Source: Pseudoxanthomonas sp. YR558 (GTDB lineage: Bacteria; Pseudomonadota; Gammaproteobacteria; Xanthomonadales; Xanthomonadaceae). From it: 64,000 nt of DNA. Under the pieces are notes generated by a model. That model was not told where the DNA came from. It worked only from the letters and a program-made list of their open reading frames with translations, and ran no database searches. Made by a program: the position numbers and the translations under genes. The DNA is taken from NCBI RefSeq assembly GCF_900116385.1, contig NZ_FPCI01000001.1, positions 2,143,501-2,207,500 of the forward strand, in the 5' to 3' direction. This document shows, piece by piece, positions 49,011 through 57,563 of the stretch (positions are counted from its first letter, which is position 1; every line of letters begins with the position of its first letter).

Positions 49011-49250
49011 ATGGAATACGTCATCCGCGTGGGCGAGCGACCGGTCGATCTCGCCATCCTGGCGCACCACCTGCTGGACCTCGACCCCGCCATGCTCGTC
49101 GATCGCGACGTGGTCACGGGACATCTGCGCTGCTCGACCAGCGCGCTCGCCGTGGAGTTGCTGCTCGCGTTCTCGCACGCCGGCTACCGGCTCGTTCCCG
49201 ACGACATCGTGCGCATGCCTTCGGTGTGCTGCGGGGGCTGCAGCGGATGA
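49011..49250 (+). CDS. 79-residue protein with C-terminal CCGGCSG tail, paralogue of the gene at 40009
   Basis: A small protein with the same plan as the 81-residue protein at 40009-40254. GHLRCSTSALAVELLLAFSH followed by AGYR aligns with that protein's GRLMVMTTLP region (shared G, L, T, AG spacing), and both end CCGGCS plus one residue. An extra Cys41 lies at the strand-helix junction. AGGAG precedes the ATG. Position after nirK-nirV-sco-azurin suggests a copper carrier or storage peptide. No named family. Confidence 0.7.
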   Translation: MEYVIRVGERPVDLAILAHHLLDLDPAMLVDRDVVTGHLRCSTSALAVELLLAFSHAGYRLVPDDIVRMPSVCCGGCSG

Positions 49251-49414
49251 CGCGGGGTGGTTTTCACACCTGCCGAAAGTTCCCATGACCATGGGCTAAT
49301 TCATGTACTGGTCAGTTTGATATTCAGGGCTTGTTGTGAGGTGGAGCGGATACTGCGCCCACCGTCGCAATGCATCGCGACGGACACACAACAACAAACA
49401 GAAAGGCGTTCCCC

Positions 49415-49972
49415 ATGAAGAAGTCCTTGCTTGCCCTGACCCTGCTGGCTGCTGCTCCGTTCGCTGCTTCGGCCGCGGAAGGCGTGTCCTACAACTACGT
49501 CGAAGGTGGCTACACCGCGACCAACCTGAGCGACGGTCTTCCGGACGCCGATGGCTGGGGCGCGAAGGGTTCGGTCGCCATCGCCCCGAACTTCCACCTG
49601 TTCGGCGAATACACCACGCAGGAGTTCGACAACACCAACGTCGACCTCGACAACTACAAGTTCGGCGTGGGCTATAACCACGAAATCAGCCAGCGCATCG
49701 ACCTGCTGACCCGCGTGGCCTACGAGCGCTACAAGGTGCCGGGCGACCATCTGAACGGCTACAGCGCCGAAGTCGGCATCCGTGGCGCGATCGCGCCGAA
49801 GTTCGAAGGCTTCGCCACCGTCGGTTACGAAGACGGCAGCGACTTCGACGGCGACTACTACGGCCGTCTGGGCGCGCAGGTCAAGTTCAACCAGAACTGG
49901 GGCCTGAGCGGCGACGTCAAGTTCGCCGACAACGACACCCAGTGGTTCGTCGGCCCGCGTTTCACCTGGTAA
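49415..49972 (+). CDS. Ax21-family outer-membrane beta-barrel protein
   Basis: A 185-residue exported protein: signal MKKSLLALTLLAAAPFAASA, then AEGVSYNYVEGGYTATNLSD, the start typical of the Xanthomonad Ax21 family. The rest is alternating beta strands (SVAIAPNFHLFGEYTT, KFGVGYNHEISQRIDLLTRVAYERYK) ending in a barrel signal, WFVGPRFTW. Once proposed as a signalling protein, Ax21 is now seen as an outer-membrane/vesicle protein. It is a single-gene unit with its own terminator. Confidence 0.88.
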   Translation: MKKSLLALTLLAAAPFAASAAEGVSYNYVEGGYTATNLSDGLPDADGWGAKGSVAIAPNFHLFGEYTTQEFDNTNVDLDNYKFGVGYNHEISQRIDLLTRVAYERYKVPGDHLNGYSAEVGIRGAIAPKFEGFATVGYEDGSDFDGDYYGRLGAQVKFNQNWGLSGDVKFADNDTQWFVGPRFTW

Positions 49973-50023
49973 ACCGCAATACCGCTCCCCGCGACGCGTC
50001 CCTCTCTCCCCGCGTCGCACCCA

Positions 50024-50050
50024 GCCCGGCCCTTGTGGCCGGGCTTTTTT
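50024..50050 (+). terminator. Rho-independent terminator of the Ax21-like gene
   Basis: GCCCGGCC, loop CTTGT after one C, GGCCGGGC, then TTTTTT. Confidence 0.92.
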
Positions 50051-50061
50051 GTGCGCCAAAG

Positions 50062-50086
50062 AAAAAGCCCGGCGGTGAGGCCGGGC
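50062..50086 (-). terminator. Rho-independent terminator of gpsA
   Basis: Minus strand: GCCCGGC, 6-nt loop, GCCGGGC, then TTTTT. It faces the Ax21 terminator, so the two convergent units are separated cleanly. Confidence 0.88.
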
Positions 50087-50105
50087 TTTCATTCCATGCA
50101 GCAGA

Positions 50106-51143
50106 TCACTTGAACAGCGTTTCCGGATATTCCGGTTTCTGTTCGCGCGACAGCAACTGCTGCAGGCCATCGCGCGGGGTGAGGTCGCCATGCAGCACGG
50201 CGCGCACCGCGCTGGAGATCGGCAGATCGATGCCGTGGCGGTCGGCCTGGCGCATCACTTCGTCCGCCGTCTGCACCGATTCGACCACCTGGCCGATCTC
50301 ACGCACAGCGTCCTGCAACGACTGGCCGCGGCCGAGGGCCAGGCCCAAGCGACGGTTGCGCGACAGATCGCCGGTACACGTCAGCACGAGGTCGCCCAGA
50401 CCGGCCAGACCCATCAGCGTTTCCGGCTTGGCGCCGATCGCGGCCGACAGGCGCAGCATCTCGTTGAGGCCACGGGTGATCAGGCCCGCGCGCGCATTGA
50501 GGCCCAGCTGCATGCCATCGGCGACGCCGGTGGCCACGGCCAGCACGTTCTTCATCGCACCGCCGAGTTCGGCGCCCACCATGTCGTCGCCGGTGTAGGC
50601 GCGGAAGGCGGGGCCATGCATCACGTCGGCCACCTCCTGCGCGAACACCGGATCGGCGCCGTGCACGGTCACCGCGGTGGGCAGGCCCAGCGCGACTTCC
50701 TTGGCGAACGACGGGCCGGTGACCACGGCCAGCGGCACGCCGGGGCCGAGGATGTCTTCGGCGACTTCGTGCAGGAAACGGCCGGAACCGGTCTCGAAGC
50801 CCTTCGTCGCCCACGCCACGCCGGCACCGGCCGGACGCAGCGGCGCCAGCTTGTGCAGCGTTTCGGTGAAGGCGTGCGAGGGCACCACCACCAGCACCTG
50901 GTCGACCCCGTCGAGCGAGGTCGCCAGATCGGTGGTCGCCCGCAGCGTGAGAGGCAGCGGGATACCAGGCAGGTAGCGGGTGTTCTCGTGCTGCGCGTTG
51001 ATCGCGTCGGCGACGACCGCGTCGCGGCCCCACAGGTTGACCGTGTGGCCGTGCCGCGCCATCAGCGCGGCGAGCGCCGTGCCCCAGGAACCGGCCCCGA
51101 GCACCGCGATCTTCAGCGGTGCATCTGATTGCAGATCAGTCAT
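50106..51143 (-). CDS. gpsA: Glycerol-3-phosphate dehydrogenase [NAD(P)+]
   Basis: Makes sn-glycerol-3-phosphate from dihydroxyacetone phosphate for phospholipid synthesis. The 345-residue protein has the Rossmann motif [13 protein letters not shown] at about residues 13-25, the catalytic lysine region [12 protein letters not shown] and [20 protein letters not shown]. It follows secB on the minus strand, the arrangement secB-gpsA known from E. coli. Confidence 0.97.
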   Translation of the reverse strand: MTDLQSDAPLKIAVLGAGSWGTALAALMARHGHTVNLWGRDAVVADAINAQHENTRYLPGIPLPLTLRATTDLATSLDGVDQVLVVVPSHAFTETLHKLAPLRPAGAGVAWATKGFETGSGRFLHEVAEDILGPGVPLAVVTGPSFAKEVALGLPTAVTVHGADPVFAQEVADVMHGPAFRAYTGDDMVGAELGGAMKNVLAVATGVADGMQLGLNARAGLITRGLNEMLRLSAAIGAKPETLMGLAGLGDLVLTCTGDLSRNRRLGLALGRGQSLQDAVREIGQVVESVQTADEVMRQADRHGIDLPISSAVRAVLHGDLTPRDGLQQLLSREQKPEYPETLFK

Positions 51144-51195
51144 CCGTCACCCCTGTGCGAAGCGTCGCCGCCCTGACGGGATTGTCCATCACGGA

Positions 51196-51711
51196 TCAGG
51201 CGTTGCCGGCGGGTTCCGAGTTGGCCAAGCCGGCGTCGCCGCCCTGCGCAGCGCGCTGGCGCAGCGATTCGGCGTACAGCGCTTCGAAGTTGATCGGCTG
51301 CAGGAAGAACGGCGGGAAACCACCGGCCTGCACCAGGTCGCTGACAATCTGGCGCACGTATGGGAACAGGATGTTCGGGCACTGCGTGCCGAGCAGCACG
51401 TCAACGGCCTGCGGTTCCAGGCCCATCAGGCCGAAGATGCCGGCCTGCTGCACTTCCGCCACGTAGGCGGTCTTGTCGCCGGCCTTGCAGGTCAGGGTCA
51501 CGCCCAGCACCACTTCGAAGGCGTTCTCGCCCAGGCGCTGCACGCGCTGGTTGAGGTTGAGCTGCAGCTCGGGCTGAGCGGCCTCGGTGAAGATCGCCGG
51601 CGCGCCGGGCACTTCGAAGGAAACGTCCTTGACGTAGATCTTCTCGACAGTGAAGGCAGGGCCAGCGGCTTCGGCGGACGCGATCGCGCCGTTGGTGGTC
51701 TCGTCGGACAT
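51196..51711 (-). CDS. secB: SecB protein-export chaperone
   Basis: Tetrameric cytosolic chaperone that keeps preproteins unfolded for SecA. The 171-residue product reads [19 protein letters not shown], then [26 protein letters not shown] and [18 protein letters not shown], all SecB signatures. Between yibN and gpsA as in E. coli. Confidence 0.97.
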   Translation of the reverse strand: MSDETTNGAIASAEAAGPAFTVEKIYVKDVSFEVPGAPAIFTEAAQPELQLNLNQRVQRLGENAFEVVLGVTLTCKAGDKTAYVAEVQQAGIFGLMGLEPQAVDVLLGTQCPNILFPYVRQIVSDLVQAGGFPPFFLQPINFEALYAESLRQRAAQGGDAGLANSEPAGNA

Positions 51712-51809
51712 TTCGAACTCCGGAATTTCGGGATTGATACGGTGAATGGGAGATTATGGCATGGCGTCGGAGGCGGCCCGGTTCAAGGGGCGGTTCCGGC
51801 CAGGCGGGC

Positions 51810-52253
51810 TCAGCGGCCCTTGACCAGCGGCAGGTCGGCCTGCTGCCAGGCAGCGACGCCGCCATCGAGCCAGTAGACCTTCTCGAAGCCGGCCTTCTTC
51901 AGGCGCTTGGCGGCCGCGGCGGAGGCCTGCCCGTTGCGGCAGACCAGCACCACCGGCTGGGACTTGGCCCCGGCCAGCAGTTTGTTTTCAGGGTCGAAAC
52001 TGCTCGGCAGCACGTTGCGGCTGCCGGCGATGTGGCCCTTCTCGAAATCGTTGCTGGCCGACAGGTCCACCACCAGGGCGTTCTCGCTGTTGACCAGTTG
52101 GGTCAGCTCGGCCGGGCGCAGGGCCTTGTAGCCGCGGAACAGGCGCGAAATTTCCGTGTAGACGATCGCGACCGTCAGGCCGACCAGCGACAGCGACAGG
52201 ATCTGGTTGAAGGGCGAACGGGTGGCAAAAGCCAGGATTTCTTCGAAATTCAC
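51810..52253 (-). CDS. yibN: Membrane-anchored rhodanese-domain protein (YibN-like)
   Basis: A 147-residue protein with one N-terminal helix (QILSLSLVGLTVAIVYTEI) and a rhodanese domain whose active-site loop is CRNGQAS. The domain may transfer sulfur or assist Sec-related processes. The start is taken as the GTG at 52253 (VNFEEILAFA); the open frame continues upstream without a better site. The order yibN-secB-gpsA matches E. coli, but grxC, which lies between in E. coli, is missing here. Confidence 0.88.
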   Translation of the reverse strand: MNFEEILAFATRSPFNQILSLSLVGLTVAIVYTEISRLFRGYKALRPAELTQLVNSENALVVDLSASNDFEKGHIAGSRNVLPSSFDPENKLLAGAKSQPVVLVCRNGQASAAAAKRLKKAGFEKVYWLDGGVAAWQQADLPLVKGR

Positions 52254-52317
52254 AGGGTTGGCGACCGTGGAGCGGGCGGCGATTGTCGCACAGGACGCCC
52301 GCACGGGCGCCGGGCCG

Positions 52318-52740
52318 CTACTGGCCCTTCCACAGGTCCGGCAGCCCCACCACCAGCCACCAACGCTTGGCCTCGGGGTCCCAGCGCCAGCGCTCGATGT
52401 ACCGTTCGGTCCGTTCGGCCATGGTGTGCTTGTTGATCACCCGCAACTCCACGGCGCGCTCGACCGTGCCATCGGGCCCACCACGGGTCGACAGGTCGCG
52501 ATAGCCGGAAATCTGGACCTGCTGGTAGCGCTCGAATTCCAGGTCGCTCATCGGATGCGCGTCGCGATAAGCGGGATCGACCGCCTTCCAGGCGTTCTCG
52601 AAATCTCCCCATCGGATCGATGCCGCATAGGCATCCTGCACGCCCTGCAACTTGCCGCGCTGCATGCGGCTCTGTGCACCGGCCGGGGCGAACACCGCCA
52701 GCAGCCCCAGGACCAACAGTATTCTCGCGATCGACCGCAT
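52318..52740 (-). CDS. Secreted hypothetical protein, SnoaL/NTF2-like size
   Basis: A 140-residue exported protein: signal RSIARILLVLGLLAVFAPAGAQ, then a helical segment (GVQDAYAASIRWGDFENAWKAVDPAYRD) and beta strands (ERAVELRVINK, ERTERYIERWRWDPEAKRWWLVVGLPDLW). The plan resembles a small NTF2-like domain. No function known. AGGGGG lies upstream of the ATG. Confidence 0.7.
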   Translation of the reverse strand: MRSIARILLVLGLLAVFAPAGAQSRMQRGKLQGVQDAYAASIRWGDFENAWKAVDPAYRDAHPMSDLEFERYQQVQISGYRDLSTRGGPDGTVERAVELRVINKHTMAERTERYIERWRWDPEAKRWWLVVGLPDLWKGQ

Positions 52741-52768
52741 GGCGCCCCCTCCCGTTCGTGACCGCATG

Positions 52769-53227
52769 CTACCGCTTCGCAATGGCGACAAACCGTCCGC
52801 TCAGCGTGGTGGCCAGTCCACCTTCAGGCAGCAGCACCTTCGCCTCGACCTGGATGCGGGCACGCCCCCGCTGCACGAGGGTGTCGATGAAGGTGTCCCA
52901 GGACTGCCCTTCGGCGGACATCGCCTCGGCGACAAGATCGCCATACAGGGGCGCGAGGTAACGGATCTGACTGTCCGCCACGTAGACCTCGGCCTTGAGG
53001 CCGGCAAGCCGCAGCTTCAACGTGACCAGGCCCCAGCCCGCGACCGTCATCAGCGACGTCAGGCTGCCGCCGAAGGCGTTGCCCTTGTCGTTGACGTTGG
53101 CCGACAGCGGCGCGACCAGGCACAAGGCTTCGCCACGCATGCCCTCCACGTCGACCCGCATGGCCGCGACGGGCGGCATGCCTTGGCAGTACTCACGCAG
53201 TTCCTGCAGGGCTTCTTCCAGACTCAT
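52769..53227 (-). CDS. Hotdog-fold putative thioesterase (YiiD C-terminal type)
   Basis: A 152-residue protein of the hotdog fold: VAPLSANVNDKGNAFGGSLTSLMTVAGWG contains the conserved N-D-K-G-x-A-F-G-G-S motif of the putative thioesterase family found at the C-terminus of E. coli YiiD. Substrate unknown. Its 3' end overlaps the leader of the gene at 52740 on the same strand. Divergent from hemD. Confidence 0.85.
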   Translation of the reverse strand: MSLEEALQELREYCQGMPPVAAMRVDVEGMRGEALCLVAPLSANVNDKGNAFGGSLTSLMTVAGWGLVTLKLRLAGLKAEVYVADSQIRYLAPLYGDLVAEAMSAEGQSWDTFIDTLVQRGRARIQVEAKVLLPEGGLATTLSGRFVAIAKR

Positions 53228-53243
53228 CGCTCATAATCCGCGC

Positions 53244-54011
53244 ATGGGACATCCAACGCCGCCGGCATGGTACGTCATCTCGCTGCGGCCCCAGGGCGGT
53301 CACGACGCGCTGCGTCGCGCCGCGCGCCGGCATGGCGCCGGACTGCTGGCGCTGTCGCCGTGGCGCATCCAGCCCTGCGGCGATCCCGCCACGCGCCAAG
53401 CGTTGGGGAAAGCGCTCGCATGCCCGCTCGTCATGTTCACCAGCCCGGCAGCGGTCTCGGCCGCACAGGCATTGGCGCCACTGCAGGCGCAGCGGGGGAG
53501 TACCTGGCTGGCGGTCGGTGCGGGGACCGCAGCCGCGTTGCGGCGCGCGGGCGTCTCCGCGTCGTCACCGCGCCGGATGGACAGCGAAGGCCTGCTCGCG
53601 ATGCCGGCGCTGCAGGACATCCGGGGCATCGAGATCGGCTTCGTCACCGCCCCCGACGGACGCAACCTGCTGGTGCCGACACTGCAGGCGCGCGGCGCGC
53701 AGGTGCATCGCGCCGAGGTCTACCGGCGGGAGTCGCTCGCGCTCCCGGCACGCGCACTGACCGCGCTCGCCGCGCTCGACCGCCCGGCCTGCCTGCTGTT
53801 GAGCAGCGCCGGCGCGCTGGAACGCGTACTCGCACAACTACCGCCAGCGGCGGCAGCACGCATTCTGACGACGAGCGTGGTGGCCGCCAGCGCGCGCCTG
53901 GCCGAGGCCGCGCGCGCGGCGGGGTTCAGTGAAGTAGTGCAGGCCGACGGACCTCGCCCGGCGCAGCTGATGAAGAGCGCGTCGACCGTCATGGCCCCCC
54001 GCATCCGTTAG
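53244..54011 (+). CDS. hemD: Uroporphyrinogen-III synthase
   Basis: Closes hydroxymethylbilane to uroporphyrinogen III in heme synthesis. The 255-residue protein has the weakly conserved HemD fold signals WYVISLRPQGGHDALRRAARRHG, PLVMFTSPAAVSAAQAL, VGAGTAAALRRAGV and VYRRESLALP, then LLSSAGALERVLAQLP. Followed by hemX and hemY, which settles the call despite low conservation of the family. Confidence 0.88.
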   Translation: MGHPTPPAWYVISLRPQGGHDALRRAARRHGAGLLALSPWRIQPCGDPATRQALGKALACPLVMFTSPAAVSAAQALAPLQAQRGSTWLAVGAGTAAALRRAGVSASSPRRMDSEGLLAMPALQDIRGIEIGFVTAPDGRNLLVPTLQARGAQVHRAEVYRRESLALPARALTALAALDRPACLLLSSAGALERVLAQLPPAAAARILTTSVVAASARLAEAARAAGFSEVVQADGPRPAQLMKSASTVMAPRIR

Positions 54012-54058
54012 CATCTGCGGCAGCCATCACGGTTCTGCCTGTCTCCAAGGATGCTTTC

Positions 54059-55102
54059 GTGAACGACGCGTCGCCTTCTCCGCCCCGCACCATCGGCTCG
54101 CGTCGGCTTGTCGTCACGTTGCTCGTGCTGATCGTGGTCGGCATCGGCGTGTGGCGCGGCTGGGCCTGGTGGCAGGCGCGTTCCGCGCAGGAACGCACGG
54201 CCGCCTCGGAGGCCTCGCTGCGACTCGATGCACTGGAAGCGCGTGCGGAGGCCTTGCGCCGCGATCAGCGTGCGCAGGCCCAGCGCCTGCTCGACGCCGC
54301 GGCGACCAACCGCGTGCTGCGTGATGAAGTGCTGGGCCTGGGCCAACGCGGCGCATTGCTGGAGGAAAGCGTCGCCAAGCTCTCCGACCCCAACCGCCAC
54401 GGCGCGCAGGCGCTGCGGTTGGACGAAGTCGAACTGTTGTTGTCGCAAGGCGCCCAGCGCTTGGACATCGCCCGCGACCTGGCAGGCGCGAGGCGCGCGT
54501 ATGCGCTGGCCGCCGGCGCGCTGGACGGCATCGATGACCATCGCCTGCTGAACCTCAAGCAGGCACTGGCGCAGGAGCGCATCGCGCTGGATGCCCTGGG
54601 CGCCGGCACGCAGGCCGAAGGCGGCGTGCGGCTGGACGCCTTCGTGAAAGCGTTAGCGGCCCTGCCTCGCGATGCGCATGCTGCTGCGGGCGGCGACACC
54701 CGCGCCCGTCCGGCCTGGCAACGTGTCCTTGCACCTTTGGTCGACGTGCGCCCTACGCGCGACACCACATTGATCGCGCCAGCGGAGCGCACGGCCGCAG
54801 ATGCCGCGCTGCAGATCGAGATCAGCCTGGCCCGCGCTGCCCTGGAACGCGAAGACGACGCCGCTTATCGCGCTGCGCTGGACCGCATCGGCACCTGGCT
54901 GCCCCGCTTGTGGCCGGACTCATCGGCACTCCGGCAGGTGCGCGGCCAGCTGCACGCGTTGCGTCAGGCACCTGCGCCCACGCCACCCGCCGTGATGGGC
55001 ACGACGCTGCAGCAGCTGCGCGCGCTGCGCAATGCAGGCGTACGCCTGCGACTGCCGCCTGCGCCCGAGGCGGCGCCGGAATCTCCGGAGGTGACCCCAT
55101 GA
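54059..55102 (+). CDS. hemX: HemX-like membrane protein
   Basis: A 347-residue inner-membrane protein with one N-terminal helix (LVVTLLVLIVVGIGVWRGWAWW), then a coiled-coil region (QERTAASEASLRLDALEARAEALRRDQ) and a globular C-terminal domain with VELLLSQGAQRLDIARDLAGARRAYALA. This is the proteobacterial HemX (in E. coli the hemCDXY operon). Role in heme synthesis is unproven. GTG start at 54059 with AAGGA upstream; stop overlaps hemY (ATGA). Confidence 0.88.
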   Translation: MNDASPSPPRTIGSRRLVVTLLVLIVVGIGVWRGWAWWQARSAQERTAASEASLRLDALEARAEALRRDQRAQAQRLLDAAATNRVLRDEVLGLGQRGALLEESVAKLSDPNRHGAQALRLDEVELLLSQGAQRLDIARDLAGARRAYALAAGALDGIDDHRLLNLKQALAQERIALDALGAGTQAEGGVRLDAFVKALAALPRDAHAAAGGDTRARPAWQRVLAPLVDVRPTRDTTLIAPAERTAADAALQIEISLARAALEREDDAAYRAALDRIGTWLPRLWPDSSALRQVRGQLHALRQAPAPTPPAVMGTTLQQLRALRNAGVRLRLPPAPEAAPESPEVTP

Positions 55103-56358
55103 AATCGTTCCGCACCGTGATCCTGTTGCTGGCGCTCGTGCTGCTGGGCACGCTCGCGGCGCAATGGATGGCCGGCACCGACCGCGACCTGGGCGAGGTG
55201 TTCGTCCGCTTCGCCGGCTACGACCTGCATACCAACGTACCGCGCGCGGCCCTGACGCTGCTGCTGGTGGCCGCCCTCGCATGGCTGGCGTGGCATCTGC
55301 TGTCGCTGCCCTTCCGCGCGTGGGGACGCCATCGCCGCAAGCAGGCGCGCGCGCGCCTGATCGAAGGCCTGGATGCCTTGCACGCGGGGCAGTGGTCGAA
55401 GTCGGGCAAGCTGCTGGAACGTGCGGCCGAGGACGACGAGGTCGGCACCGTCGCACGGATCGGCGCCGTCCAGGCCGCGGCCGCGCAGGGCGACGACGAC
55501 GCGGTGCAGCGCCACCTCGCTGCGTTGCGCGAGCGCTCGTCGGTGACGCATGCACTGACGGCCGCACAGCTCGCCATCGCGGCCGGCCGTCCGAAGGAGG
55601 CGCTCGACGTGCTGGATGCCCCGGCCTTGCAGCCGCTGCCGCCGCGCGGCCTGGCGCTGCGTGCTCAGGCGCTCGCGGACACCACGCGCGCCAACGAAGC
55701 CTACGGACTGCTCGGCGCGCTGAAGCAGCAACAGGCGTTGGCCCCGACGGCCTTCGATGCACTGGAGCAGCGTCTCGCCACGCAGACACTGCAGGAGGCA
55801 GGAGATGCCAATGCACTCGCCGAGCGATGGGAGACGCTCACCAAGGGACTGCGCCTGCAGCCCGCCGTGGTCGCGGCGTATGCCGAACGCGCGGCCGCGT
55901 TGCGCTGGGAAGATGCGGCGACACGCAGCATTGAACAGGCCCTCGAAGCGCGCTGGGACGACGGCCTGGCCGCGCTCTACGGGCGCCTGCCCATCGGCAA
56001 GCTCGATTCACGCCGCGCCAGCGCACAACACTGGTTGCAGGCGCACCCGGCGAGCCCGTCGCTGCTGCTCACGCTGGGCCGTCTGACCCGCCTGCAGGGC
56101 CAGTGGGCGCAAGCGCAGGACTTCCTACATCGCGCGATCGCGCAAGGCGCTGGCGCCGAGGCCTGGGAAGAGCTCGGCCACGGCTTCAGCGCCGCAGGTG
56201 ACGCCGCGCAGGCGCAGCAGTGCTACGCCAACGCGTTGAAAGCCACGCGCGCGGAGGCGCCCGTCGTGTTGCCCGGGCGCGACCTCAGGCAGACGATCCA
56301 CGACGAAGCTGTCGTCGAAGAGCGCGACGCGCACGGATTGCCGCGCCTGCGCGACTGA
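55099..56358 (+). CDS. hemY: HemY-like TPR membrane protein
   Basis: A 419-residue protein with two N-terminal membrane helices (VILLLALVLLGTLAAQWM; LTLLLVAALAWLAWHLL) and tetratricopeptide-like repeats in the rest (LIEGLDALHAGQWSKSGKLLERAAE; TLGRLTRLQGQWAQAQDFLHRAI). It is the proteobacterial HemY, not the Gram-positive protoporphyrinogen oxidase of the same name. Translationally coupled to hemX. Confidence 0.88.
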   Translation: MKSFRTVILLLALVLLGTLAAQWMAGTDRDLGEVFVRFAGYDLHTNVPRAALTLLLVAALAWLAWHLLSLPFRAWGRHRRKQARARLIEGLDALHAGQWSKSGKLLERAAEDDEVGTVARIGAVQAAAAQGDDDAVQRHLAALRERSSVTHALTAAQLAIAAGRPKEALDVLDAPALQPLPPRGLALRAQALADTTRANEAYGLLGALKQQQALAPTAFDALEQRLATQTLQEAGDANALAERWETLTKGLRLQPAVVAAYAERAAALRWEDAATRSIEQALEARWDDGLAALYGRLPIGKLDSRRASAQHWLQAHPASPSLLLTLGRLTRLQGQWAQAQDFLHRAIAQGAGAEAWEELGHGFSAAGDAAQAQQCYANALKATRAEAPVVLPGRDLRQTIHDEAVVEERDAHGLPRLRD

Positions 56359-56366
56359 GTCCGGGT

Positions 56367-57386
56367 TCACGCAGCAGGACGCGGGTGCTTTGCGCGCCAA
56401 CGGCGCCATCCCAGCACGGCCGCCAGCAACACCAGCCACAAGGGCCACATCGCCGCCAGGGCAACGACGATGTCCAGCGCGGCCCGCCAGCCGACCGCCA
56501 AGGATTCGCCGAGGCGGGAGAAGAAGCTTGGCCCGTTGTCGCGGAACACTGCATCCACGTCCACCCGTTCGGCGCGGCGCACCTGCGCATCCTGGCGCAG
56601 CGACAAGGTGATGGTGCTGAAGGCCACGCGATCCTCGAATTCCTTCTGCGCGATCAGGGCTTCATCGCGCGTGGCGCGCGCTGCACCGCGCGACTGGATG
56701 GCATCGGTCTTGTCGCCGAGCTTGCCGCCCGCCTGCACGGCGTCGCCGAGTTCGCGCTGCTCGTCCTGCGCGCGTTGGCTGGCCAGTTGCTGGCGCAACA
56801 GGTCGAACTGCGCGTCGCGCGCGTTGAACGTGCGCTGGTCCAGGAACTCCATCTGCGCCGCCACGGCCCGTAGGAAAGCCTGCGTTCGCTCGCTCGGCAC
56901 GCGCACGGTCAACGCGCCGTGCAGGCTGTACTCGGTCAACTCCAGGCGCTTGCCTTCGCCCAGCGAGCGGCTCAGCACCCGCTGCACCTGCGAGGTGATG
57001 TCGTTGTCGACGACGAAGCCGCCTTGCGAAGCCACCTCATCCTCGATCGCCAACGCGGTGCGGTACACGTCCTTCACCTGAAATTGCGCTTGCGCGGTGC
57101 GGATGAAGCGACGCTGCGGATCGACCTGGGTCGCCACATCGGAAGCCACCTGCGAGGGATCGACGCCCGGCCCCTGCATCGCCGGTGGCTCCAGGTTCTT
57201 CTGCGGCGGCGCCGCCGCCGCGGCATCGTCATCCGAGGCCGCTTCCGCCATCGCCGGCGCCGCAGGTGCATCGGCCGCGCGGGAGGCCGCCGCGTCGGCC
57301 TCCGGAGCTTCGTGTCTGCTGCAGGAAACGACGAGGATCGAGAGGGCCAACAGCGGAACGACGCGGTACATCCTGTGCAGGCGCAT
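56367..57386 (-). CDS. DUF4349 lipoprotein
   Basis: A 339-residue lipoprotein: signal VPLLALSILVVSCSRHE (lipobox VVSC), an Ala-rich linker, the DUF4349 domain (FIRTAQAQFQVKDVYRTALAIEDE, VVDNDITS, LTVRVPSERTQAFLRAV), a helical coiled segment and a C-terminal membrane helix (WPLWLVLLAAVLGWRRW). Widespread and uncharacterised. Convergent with hemY, 8 nt apart. Confidence 0.85.
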   Translation of the reverse strand: MRLHRMYRVVPLLALSILVVSCSRHEAPEADAAASRAADAPAAPAMAEAASDDDAAAAAPPQKNLEPPAMQGPGVDPSQVASDVATQVDPQRRFIRTAQAQFQVKDVYRTALAIEDEVASQGGFVVDNDITSQVQRVLSRSLGEGKRLELTEYSLHGALTVRVPSERTQAFLRAVAAQMEFLDQRTFNARDAQFDLLRQQLASQRAQDEQRELGDAVQAGGKLGDKTDAIQSRGAARATRDEALIAQKEFEDRVAFSTITLSLRQDAQVRRAERVDVDAVFRDNGPSFFSRLGESLAVGWRAALDIVVALAAMWPLWLVLLAAVLGWRRWRAKHPRPAA

Positions 57387-57563
57387 GGAAACTCCGAGGC
57401 AGCGTGGCAGTGGCCGGCGGTACCGGCCCGATTACCAACGCCTGGCACGGCCCACCGGGGTTGGACGACATCATTCCATGTCCGGATCGGTCGCCGCGAG
57501 AGGGCGCGCGTGGCGTGCCTGGTGCGTGTGACAATCGGGTCGCCTGCCCTTCGGTGATCCGTG

